Positions 57,111-64,000 of a DNA stretch of 64,000 bases are shown here, piece by piece (within the stretch, counting starts at the first letter, position 1; the number at the start of each line of letters is the position of its first letter). The notes under the pieces were generated by a model. That model ran no database searches and was not told the DNA's origin. It worked only from the letters and a program-made list of their open reading frames with translations. The stretch comes from Dehalococcoidia bacterium (GTDB lineage Bacteria; Chloroflexota; Dehalococcoidia; Lucifugimonadales; Australimonadaceae): NCBI GenBank assembly GCA_022820645.1, contig JAJEFD010000018.1, positions 1 to 64,000 on the forward strand. Reading direction: 5' to 3'. Position numbers and translations under genes: made by a program.

Positions 57111-57595
57111 GGATTGCCGTCTGTGATGGATGCCACGGCCATGGCCGCTGCGCCCGTCCCGGAGCCGGTGTACCCGAGGCCGTCCTCGGTGGTGGCCTTG
57201 ATGCTCACGGCGGAGAGCCCCACTCCAAGCGAGGCGGCGATAGCCCACCGCATGGCCGGGACGTACTCCGCGAGACGGGGACGCTCGAGAACGATTGTAG
57301 CATCGACGTTGACCACACTCCATCCGGCCCGCCGGAGCATGGCGACGGTGCGATCCAGGAGCGACGTGCTGGTGACGCCCTGCGGCACGGAGGGGTCGTC
57401 GGCCTTGAAGTGCGTGCCGATGTCGCCGAGGGCGGCCGCCCCGAGCAGCGCGTCGATGATGGCATGCGCTACAACATCGCCGTCGCTGTGGCCGGCGAGC
57501 CCGCGCTCCGACGGGATGCGCACCCCGCCCAGCGTGAGCGGCACCCCCTCCTCCAGTGCGTGCGCGTCGTAGCCTATGCCGAACCGCGTGGTCAT
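57107..57595 (-). CDS. ispF: 2-C-methyl-D-erythritol 2,4-cyclodiphosphate synthase
   Basis: A 162-residue enzyme of the MEP isoprenoid pathway: RFGIGYDAHALEEG and AGHSDGDVVAHAIIDALLGA supply the metal and substrate residues, GDIGTHFKADDP follows, and the C-terminal ATTEDGLGYTGSGTGAAAMA is conserved. GGAGGA precedes the ATG. It is coupled to cysS; ispD lies 208 bases upstream on the same strand. Confidence 0.96.
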
Positions 57596-57803
57596 CGCGT
57601 CATCCTCCGTCGCGGTGTGCCCGCGAGTTTAGCAGCGGACGCAGGATTGCGTGTGAGGTGTGCCAAAGTGCGCCATTAAGCGCCACTGTACTCCTGAGCG
57701 CGCCGATCGGCCCGTGGCTGACGCATGGCCTTGCAGCGGGAACCATCGTAGGACAGGAGGTTCGACCGCGTAAGGAGCGGGTGTCACGAGTTTAGGGAGA
57801 GGC

Positions 57804-58493
57804 TCACCTCACCAACGCTCCCGCCACCATCAGGTCCTCGGGAGTCGTGACCTTGATGTTGCTACGTGCACCGTCGAAGGTGCGCACCTCGACGCCGGTG
57901 CGCTCCACCATCGCGGCGTCGTCGGTTACGTTGTCCGCGACCTCGGCGTGGGCGCGCTCGAGCACGTCGCGGCGGAAGACCTGCGGCGTCTGCACCATCG
58001 CCAGTTCGCTGCGGTCGAGCGTCTCGACGACGCGCCCGCCCTCCCCAACGCGCTTCACGGTGTCGAACGCGGGCACGACGGCGATGGCCGCGCCGGTATC
58101 GGCGGCAGCGGCGAGCCCCTCCTCGATCATGCGGGACGTGACGAAGGGGCGCGCGCCGTCGTGCACGAGCACCCACTCGCACCCCGGCGGCAGCGCGTCG
58201 AGCCCGGCGCGGACACTGTCCTGCCGGCGCGCGCCGCCGACAAGCGGGGGCATCGTCTTGCGCCAGCCCTTCTCATCGCGCAGGGCGGCGACAGCGTCCA
58301 TGTTGCGCTCGGACACGACGAGCGCGACGGCTGCTATGGAGTCGCATCGCTCGAAGACGTCCACAGTGCGCGCGATGAGCGGCTCGCCGCCGATGTCGGC
58401 GAGCGTCTTGTCGCCTGCATCGCCCATCCGGGTGCTCGCGCCCGCAGCGACGATGACGGCGCCTGCGTTGAGGGTGGCCGGATCAGCGGTCAT
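57804..58493 (-). CDS. ispD: 2-C-methyl-D-erythritol 4-phosphate cytidylyltransferase
   Basis: A 229-residue enzyme: VIVAAGASTRMGDAGDKTLA (CTP-binding Gly-rich loop), GGARRQDSVRAGLDALP, VLVHDGARPFVTSRMIEEGL, QTPQVFRRDVLERAH and a SNIKVTTPEDL end. It is the cytidylyl-transfer step of the MEP pathway, two steps before IspF. Confidence 0.95.
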   Translation of the reverse strand: MTADPATLNAGAVIVAAGASTRMGDAGDKTLADIGGEPLIARTVDVFERCDSIAAVALVVSERNMDAVAALRDEKGWRKTMPPLVGGARRQDSVRAGLDALPPGCEWVLVHDGARPFVTSRMIEEGLAAAADTGAAIAVVPAFDTVKRVGEGGRVVETLDRSELAMVQTPQVFRRDVLERAHAEVADNVTDDAAMVERTGVEVRTFDGARSNIKVTTPEDLMVAGALVR

Positions 58494-58575
58494 ATCGGGA
58501 GGATGCTACTACACGGAACGTAACGCCACGACCAAGCATAGTATCCTGCGAAGAGGTCAGAGCAAGAGGCACACG

Positions 58576-58995
58576 ATGAGAAGACGGTTGGAGGTTACCC
58601 TTGGGGCGATGGCGTTCGCGGCGGCGCTGGCCGCGTGCAGTTCCCCCACGCCGACCCCAACCCCGACGGCGACGCCTGAACCGACGCCCACGCCTGAGCC
58701 CGGGCCCGCCCCGAGCGGCCCCAGCCTGTCAGACGGGACGGCCTCCAACCCCAACGACGGAACGGACACGTCCACGCCGCCCTCGCCCGAGGAACGGGCC
58801 GCCTTCATTGCAGGGTTCGCCGAGGTGCGCGGGGTGGACGAGGAAGCCGCCGCCTGCGTCGCGGACGGGTTGACCGCCATCGGGGTCCCGCTGAACGTCG
58901 AGCGCTTCCTTGCTGCCGTGGTCACCGAGGGGCCGATAGCCATCGTCCTTGCAGAGTGCGAGGTCCCGGCGGCGATGCCGCTGGGCGGCGGATAG
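58576..58995 (+). CDS. Putative lipoprotein with Pro-Thr linker
   Basis: A 139-residue protein. The signal peptide MRRRLEVTLGAMAFAAALAA ends at a lipobox Cys, followed by a Thr-Pro/Glu-Pro repeat linker of about 30 residues. The C-terminal globular part has two Cys (EAAACVADG and LAECEVP) that may pair. AAGAGG precedes the ATG. Unknown function; exposed at the cell surface. Confidence 0.65.
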   Translation: MRRRLEVTLGAMAFAAALAACSSPTPTPTPTATPEPTPTPEPGPAPSGPSLSDGTASNPNDGTDTSTPPSPEERAAFIAGFAEVRGVDEEAAACVADGLTAIGVPLNVERFLAAVVTEGPIAIVLAECEVPAAMPLGGG

Positions 58996-59004
58996 GGCTT
59001 CCGT

Positions 59005-59832
59005 TCACCGCCACCAGTAGGAGGAGCGGGTCGATCCTGCGGCGTCGGTCAGCGCGTACCACTGGGCGTCGGTCAGCCGCCATCCCGCTGCGGCGCAGTT
59101 CTCATCGACGCGCGCGAGGGTGTTGGTCTTGGGGATGGTGATGACGACGGGGGAGCGAAGCGTCCAGTTCAGCAACACCTGCGCGGCGGTCCTTCCGGTC
59201 TCCGCGCAGACGCTCTGCATGACCTCGACGAGTTGCGCGTTGCCCCGCATCTCGCGCTCGAACGCACCCTGCTCCAGCGAGCTGTACGCCAGCACCATGA
59301 TGCCGCGCTCCTCGCAGTATGGAATCACCGTGTCGGCGAACTGGTGATCGAACAGGCTGTACTTGATCTGGTTCTCGACGACGAGGTCCGGGCCGAGCGC
59401 CGCCTCCGCAGCCTCCATCTCGCGCACGGAGAAGTTGCTGACGCCGACGTGCCGCACCTTGCCCGCGTCGACGAGGTCGGCCATCGCGCCCATCGTCTCC
59501 TCGATGGGAACGTCGGCGGAGGGGGCGTGGAGCTGGTAGAGATCGATCGTGTCGATGTCCAGCGCCTTCAGGCTGCGGTCGCACGCTGCGAGCACGTCCG
59601 CGTGGCGGAAGTGCCACGGCGAGACCTTGGTGGCGATGAAGACCTCGTCCCTGCGACCTGTAACGGCCCTGCCCACGCGCCCCTCGGTGCCATAGGACTC
59701 GGCGGTGTCGATGAGGAACGATCCGAGCTCTATGGCGCGGTGTATGACCGCAGCCTCGCCGCTGAACTCCCACGTGCCGAAGCCGACCTCCGGCAGCGCA
59801 ACGCCGCTTTTGCCTAATGGTTTAGTGTCCAT
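59005..59832 (-). CDS. Aldo/keto reductase
   Basis: This is a 275-residue TIM-barrel NADPH enzyme: PEVGFGTWEFSGEAAVIHRA, the catalytic Asp-Tyr in FLIDTAESYGTEG, Lys in FIATKVSPWHFR and DTIDLYQLHAPSADVP, then VRHVGVSNFSVREME. TAACCT lies six bases before the ATG with no Shine-Dalgarno, so leaderless. Confidence 0.9.
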   Translation of the reverse strand: MDTKPLGKSGVALPEVGFGTWEFSGEAAVIHRAIELGSFLIDTAESYGTEGRVGRAVTGRRDEVFIATKVSPWHFRHADVLAACDRSLKALDIDTIDLYQLHAPSADVPIEETMGAMADLVDAGKVRHVGVSNFSVREMEAAEAALGPDLVVENQIKYSLFDHQFADTVIPYCEERGIMVLAYSSLEQGAFEREMRGNAQLVEVMQSVCAETGRTAAQVLLNWTLRSPVVITIPKTNTLARVDENCAAAGWRLTDAQWYALTDAAGSTRSSYWWR

Positions 59833-59909
59833 GCGCGGAGGTTACCACGCAGGGACGGAATCGCGGGGGACCGGCTGCGAGGTTCCTGCTCCGCAGGAAC
59901 GACGGCGGC

Positions 59910-61046
59910 TTACGTGTCCCGCACGCGGGTGGGGCCGACCTCGCCGGTGCACCAGGGGATGAACGCCTTCATGCGGCAGGGCGCGCCGTTCTTCGCCAGT
60001 TCCGCCTCGAATATCTCGTGAACGCGGGGCGATTCATCCTCGTACTCGATCTGGCCGCCGCCCTCGTTGACGCTCAGGTCGGAGGAGCGCGGCCCGTTGA
60101 CGAGCCCGGTGCCCGGCCGGAGCGCGAGGTAGCGCGCCCGCGTCGGTCCTCCGTTGAAGTGCTGGTGGAACGTGCGGTCAGCCGGAACGATGACCATGCC
60201 GCCGGTCTTCCAGTCCGCCTTCCGGAGATCGGACTGCTCGTCGTCGTTCCAGAGCAGGGAGAAGCCCTCGCCGCTGAGGATGACGAGGTGCGCGCCGGGG
60301 CCGTGGCGGTGCGCCTTCTTGTAGGTGCCGACGGGAAACTCGGAGATATGGGCCTTGGTGACGTTGCCCGCCATCTCCAAGCTGGCGTTCACCCCGCCCG
60401 CGCCACGCGTGAGGTAGTCGTAGAGCTGCATGTCGGGCGCGTTGGGGATGAAATTACTCGCCCACTTGCGGCGCTGGTAGAGGGTGCCGCTGCCGCTGAA
60501 GTAGTCACCGTCCCCACCGAAGCGGTCGGTGAAGCGGAAGTCGTTGTTGAAGACGAACTCGCGGTTGCGCCACCAGCGAAGCACGGGCGGCGCGTTCGTC
60601 ACGCCGAGGTAGCGCGCGGGCTCCGTGCCACTGGCGTTGAAGTGGCGGTACCACGCGTTGAGCGGGATGGAGAACAGGCTGCCGGCGTGCCACTCGAACG
60701 TCTGCTCCGCGCCGTCCTCGAGCCAGACGCTGGTCGCGCCGCGGCCAGAGACGATGTAGACCATCTCCTCGTAGAGGTGGTGCTCCGGCTCCGATGAGCC
60801 GCCGGGGCTGATCTCGACGAGGTGGGAGTCGTTGAGGAGAAGCGGGTTGGGGATGTTGATGATGGCGCCCTTCCCGCCTTTGCGCTGCCAGTCGCCGAGT
60901 TCGATACGGGCGAGATCCTCGAAGGCGAAGTCGACGATAACCTTCACGCCCTCGTCGCGCTGCCAGTCGAGGTAGGCGTCCGGCTCCGGGAAGAGCTCCA
61001 GATCGTCCGGCGTTTCCGCACGTCTGATCTCGGCGTCGGTCGTCAT
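59910..61046 (-). CDS. Bicupin domain protein
   Basis: This is a 378-residue protein with two cupin barrels. First: EPEHHLYEEMVYIVSGRG and EWHAGSLFSIPLNAWYRHFN. Second: KKAHRHGPGAHLVILSGEGF and GMVIVPADRTFHQHFNGG. Both have metal-type His/Glu sets. The length and two-cupin layout resemble gentisate dioxygenase-like enzymes and ethanolamine/oxalate-type bicupins; the substrate cannot be named. AAGGAGG precedes the ATG. The next gene upstream on the same strand is an ABC permease. Confidence 0.78.
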   Translation of the reverse strand: MTTDAEIRRAETPDDLELFPEPDAYLDWQRDEGVKVIVDFAFEDLARIELGDWQRKGGKGAIINIPNPLLLNDSHLVEISPGGSSEPEHHLYEEMVYIVSGRGATSVWLEDGAEQTFEWHAGSLFSIPLNAWYRHFNASGTEPARYLGVTNAPPVLRWWRNREFVFNNDFRFTDRFGGDGDYFSGSGTLYQRRKWASNFIPNAPDMQLYDYLTRGAGGVNASLEMAGNVTKAHISEFPVGTYKKAHRHGPGAHLVILSGEGFSLLWNDDEQSDLRKADWKTGGMVIVPADRTFHQHFNGGPTRARYLALRPGTGLVNGPRSSDLSVNEGGGQIEYEDESPRVHEIFEAELAKNGAPCRMKAFIPWCTGEVGPTRVRDT

Positions 61047-61072
61047 GGCGCCTCCTTGGGTTACGCGTACTA

Positions 61073-62887
61073 CTATGGGCGCGACGGCGCCGATGCACTC
61101 GCCTGGCTTTCTTCGACCTGCCGCGCGTTGGCCTGCTGCTCATGCCGCACGCCGAGTCGCAGGCCGAACGCCCGGGCGACCGACGCCAGGCCCACCGTGA
61201 GCAGGATGATGAACAGGCCGACGATACTGGCTTCTTCGCGCTGCCCGATTCCGGGTGAGGCAAACTCCAGCGCCAGCAACGACAGGGTGATGGTGTCACG
61301 CGAGGCGAGCAGGATGATACTGCTGGTCGTGCCCGCGGCGACCACGAAGTTGAGGGTCGCGAGCAGGATCAGCGTCGGCATCAACAGCGGGATCCAGATG
61401 CGGAAGTAGGTGCGTATCCACCCCGCGCCGGAGACGCGCGCGGCTTCTTCCATGTCCGCGCCGATCTGGACGAACACGCCCTTCATGATATTCGTCCCCG
61501 TGGTGTTGCCCTGGATGATCACGACGAGCAGCAGCGCGTAGATGGTGCCGAAGAGCGCGCTGAGCAGCGGCGTGCCCAGGAAGAGCCAGAGCAGGCCCAG
61601 GCCGGAGAGGATGCCGGGGATGGCGCCGGAGCCCCAGATGATGAGGTCGAGCGCCCACCGTCCCGACCAGCGCGTTCGGACGAGGATGTAGGCGATGAGG
61701 GAGAAGAGAAGCGGGCTGAGTATCGCGGCCGTGATGGCAAGGGTGAGCGTCGTCTGCATCGCCTTCAGGAAGAGGTTGTCCGTCAGGACGAGCTGCCAGT
61801 GCTCCAGCGTGTAGGTGGGGGTGAGGTAGAAGTAGCCCGCGCGGGTCATAAAGCTGCCCCACAGGAGCGAAATCATCGGGCCGACCGTCAGCATGAAGAT
61901 CAGGAGGCCAATCACCCCGAGGACCACCAGCCTCCAGGGCCCCAGGTCGATCAGCCCCGGCTTGAAGCTGCCGGTGATGGTGGTGTAGCGGCGGCGCTGG
62001 ATGATCCAGCGCTGCACCGGGATGATGACGGCGATGATCAGGAGCGTGAGGCTTGCGAGCACGGTTGCGACACCGTAGTTCGGCACGGGCTGACGCACGA
62101 GCTCGAATATCTTCGTGGAGTAGACGAAGAAGTCGAATGGGAGGCCAAGCAGCAGCTCGGTCTCGAACGACTGGAAGATGCGGAGCAGCTGCAGGGCGAA
62201 GACGAGCGCCATAGGCGAGATCATCAGCGGCAGCGTCACACGCATCATCGTGAGCACGTTGGAGGCGCCGCTCACCCGCGCGGCCTCCTCCATGCTGGCG
62301 TCCATATTGCGGAACGCGGGCGTGAGCAGCATCACCTTGATGGAGATGCCGTTCGCCATCAGGTGCGCCCATACGATGCCTGGCACGCTGAAGATGTTGA
62401 ACGGGGAATCGTTGATGAACGGCAGCTTCTCCAGCCCGAGGTTGATGAGGCCGATGTCTGGGTCCAGCAACGTGATCCAGGCGATGGTCGTGGCGATGCC
62501 CGGCATCATGAACGAGATCCAGAACAGGAACTCGATGGTATGGCTGAACGGGATGTTCGTCCGGGCCAGTACCCACGATATGAGGACGGCGATGGGAAAG
62601 CTGATGCCCACCACGAACGCCCAGATCATGATGCTGTTGCCGAGCGAAAGCACCAGCCCGGGAGTCGCCCAGGCGTCCCGCCAGTGCTGCAGCCCCCACT
62701 GGCGTTCGCCCACGAACCAGTCGGCCCGTGCGTCGAAGCTGTTGATGATGAGCAGGAGGACGGGCCAGATCAGGTAGAAGCCCAGCAGGAGGAGGACGAC
62801 CGCCATGATGTAGGCGTTCTTCGGGGGCAACCTGAAACCGCGAGCCAGCGGGCGCGGCCTTGCTAACTGCATGCCCAGCCTCCTCAA
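61073..62887 (-). CDS. ABC transporter permease, two permease domains fused (FbpB type)
   Basis: This is a 604-residue, approximately 12-helix protein. It contains two binding-protein-dependent permease domains, each with its EAA loop: MEEAARVSGASNVLTMMRVT and MEEAARVSGAGWIRTYFRIW. This fused layout is typical of iron(III) and some phosphonate/spermidine-like importers. It lies 58 bases downstream of its binding-protein gene; no ATPase gene is in the window. Confidence 0.88.
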   Translation of the reverse strand: MRRLGMQLARPRPLARGFRLPPKNAYIMAVVLLLLGFYLIWPVLLLIINSFDARADWFVGERQWGLQHWRDAWATPGLVLSLGNSIMIWAFVVGISFPIAVLISWVLARTNIPFSHTIEFLFWISFMMPGIATTIAWITLLDPDIGLINLGLEKLPFINDSPFNIFSVPGIVWAHLMANGISIKVMLLTPAFRNMDASMEEAARVSGASNVLTMMRVTLPLMISPMALVFALQLLRIFQSFETELLLGLPFDFFVYSTKIFELVRQPVPNYGVATVLASLTLLIIAVIIPVQRWIIQRRRYTTITGSFKPGLIDLGPWRLVVLGVIGLLIFMLTVGPMISLLWGSFMTRAGYFYLTPTYTLEHWQLVLTDNLFLKAMQTTLTLAITAAILSPLLFSLIAYILVRTRWSGRWALDLIIWGSGAIPGILSGLGLLWLFLGTPLLSALFGTIYALLLVVIIQGNTTGTNIMKGVFVQIGADMEEAARVSGAGWIRTYFRIWIPLLMPTLILLATLNFVVAAGTTSSIILLASRDTITLSLLALEFASPGIGQREEASIVGLFIILLTVGLASVARAFGLRLGVRHEQQANARQVEESQASASAPSRP

Positions 62888-62945
62888 GCCAAAAGGACCG
62901 GGGCGCCCCCGTTGCCGGGAGCGCCCCCGCTTACCCTGTTATCGC

Positions 62946-64000
62946 CTACACCCCGCGCAGTTCGCGGTAGATCTCGCGGGCGCGCTCCAGGCTCTCCTCC
63001 GTCCTCCGCGTGTACTCCGGGTCGCCGGTGAGGTAGATGTACTCCTTCCCCGGCTCCCTGCACTCGCGCGGGTCCACCGTGCCGGTGCAGGGGATGTCCT
63101 CGCGCAGGCTTGGGCTTGGAGTTCCCTCGCTGATCTCGTGCTTGGTGGTCTGGCCTTCGATGGAGAGGAACCAGTTGAGGAACAGCTTCGCCGCGTTCGG
63201 GTGCGGAGCATTGATGGGCATCTGTACGTTGTCCCCAGCTCCGCCGCCGCTCAGCGTGTCCGCCTCAGCGAATGGCTTGATCAGGCGGTCCGACGGGCCG
63301 CCCTGCTCGGCAAGTTCGTCCAGGTCCCGCCCGGCCGAGCCGATGGCGATGCCCATCGCGAACCTGCCGCCCGCGATGCTGTCCGTGATGAACCGGAAGT
63401 CAGTGGAGAACGTGACGCCGAACTCGGGATCGAAGTAGCGCCGCGCGAAGTCCTCGCCGATGTCCGGATGGCTGATGATGGTGGAGTACGTGCCTCCGGC
63501 GCCCTCGGCGATGGGCGGGATGGAAACGATGCTGTCCGTCCACTTGGGGTCGAGGTAATCGAACACGGAGTTCATGGCGTCGATGTCTGCCTGGGATACC
63601 AGGTCCGTGTTGTACCGCATGCCCAGGTTCTCAGGAGAAGCCGCGGCGCCGTGGTTGACCACGTACTGCTGTGTCGCGGCGTCAGAGAACCAGAGTCGGC
63701 CCTTGAACCAACCGTCGCCGCTCTTCACCTCGGGATGAATGAGGAGCGGGGGTATGGGGTCCAGCGCCTCTGCCGCGATGAGCCGCAAGGCCGAGGTGCC
63801 ACCGATCATGAGTATGTCGACGTCATAGCGACCCGCGGACTGCTCCGCGAGGACGCGGTCCGTCTGGGCGCCGCCACTGCCGGTGGAGACAGTCGTCGTT
63901 ATGCCGAACTTCTCCTCGAACGCTGCCGCCACGGGCCGGTAGTTACGGCTGGCGGAGCCGCCCATCACGATGACCACTTCGCCCTCAGCCTGCGCTGCGG
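62946..64000 (-). CDS. ABC substrate-binding protein, partial (5' end beyond window)
   Basis: The frame is open to the right edge; at least 351 residues are visible. The first visible residues AAQAEGEVVIVMGGSASRNY look like the mature start just after a signal peptide. It is an iron/ extracellular-solute-binding family 1 type protein (FEEKFGITTTVSTGSGGAQT, RYDVDILMIGGTS, PNAAKLFLNWFLSIEGQ). The partner permease follows. Confidence 0.87.
   Translation of the reverse strand, partial: AAQAEGEVVIVMGGSASRNYRPVAAAFEEKFGITTTVSTGSGGAQTDRVLAEQSAGRYDVDILMIGGTSALRLIAAEALDPIPPLLIHPEVKSGDGWFKGRLWFSDAATQQYVVNHGAAASPENLGMRYNTDLVSQADIDAMNSVFDYLDPKWTDSIVSIPPIAEGAGGTYSTIISHPDIGEDFARRYFDPEFGVTFSTDFRFITDSIAGGRFAMGIAIGSAGRDLDELAEQGGPSDRLIKPFAEADTLSGGGAGDNVQMPINAPHPNAAKLFLNWFLSIEGQTTKHEISEGTPSPSLREDIPCTGTVDPRECREPGKEYIYLTGDPEYTRRTEESLERAREIYRELRGV

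Overview
This is a GC-rich bacterial chromosome segment. The gene set (MmgE/PrpD protein, LigJ-like and other metal-dependent amidohydrolases, an SdhA/SdhB/HdrB-type complex, a pyr operon beginning with pyrR) resembles uncultured Chloroflexota of the Dehalococcoidia/SAR202 type. That is an inference from gene content; there is no rRNA in the window.

Positions 1-14,300 are an integrated mobile island whose left end lies outside the window. It opens with a PRTRC cassette (a partial gene, protein B, JAB-domain protein A, a ThiF-family protein, a DUF2958 protein and an acidic protein). An AT-richer block follows: a DUF2971 gene convergent with a three-gene ubiquitin-like operon read leftward (ubiquitin-like protein, an E2-fold protein with no cysteine, and a JAB-E1 fusion). 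Next come a tandem Nudix protein, an AbiE toxin-antitoxin pair flanked by small membrane proteins, a decayed IS1-type transposase and a P4-type tyrosine integrase. This is a defence or conflict island with two independent JAB + E1-like modules.

Positions 14,500-18,400 are ordinary catabolic genes: a frameshifted epoxide hydrolase, a LigJ-like amidohydrolase and an MmgE/PrpD protein. Positions 18,450-27,136 form a compact selenium locus. selD contains an in-frame UGA (selenocysteine) followed by a SECIS-like hairpin, then come senA and senB (selenoneine synthase and selenosugar synthase). Convergent to these is a PhnCDE-like ABC importer that is a good candidate selenium-oxyanion transporter, and divergent from that is a lysR-egtD pair. 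Together these genes would import selenium, activate it as selenophosphate, form a selenosugar, and join it to EgtD-made hercynine to give selenoneine.

Positions 27,144-42,467 hold glmS with an unrecognised TIM-barrel-like gene, an amidohydrolase, and a leftward pyrimidine/purine operon pyrR-pyrB-pyrC-carA-carB-hpt. The operon has a recognisable PyrR attenuator leader, a palindromic repeat inside pyrB, and an HPRT fused to a nuclease-like domain. A LON-domain protein and pyruvate kinase lie upstream. Positions 42,600-49,800 hold a cluster of inverted repeats, an atypical SdhA/SdhB/HdrB-like complex, a kinase-fold protein and transporters. Positions 49,900-64,000 hold an NHL-repeat thioredoxin-like protein, gatB, secG, an FAD oxidase, cysS-ispF-ispD, a lipoprotein, an aldo/keto reductase, a bicupin protein and a fused-permease ABC transporter whose binding protein runs off the right edge.

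Several genes start with TANNNT-N6-ATG and have no Shine-Dalgarno, so this genome probably makes many leaderless mRNAs.
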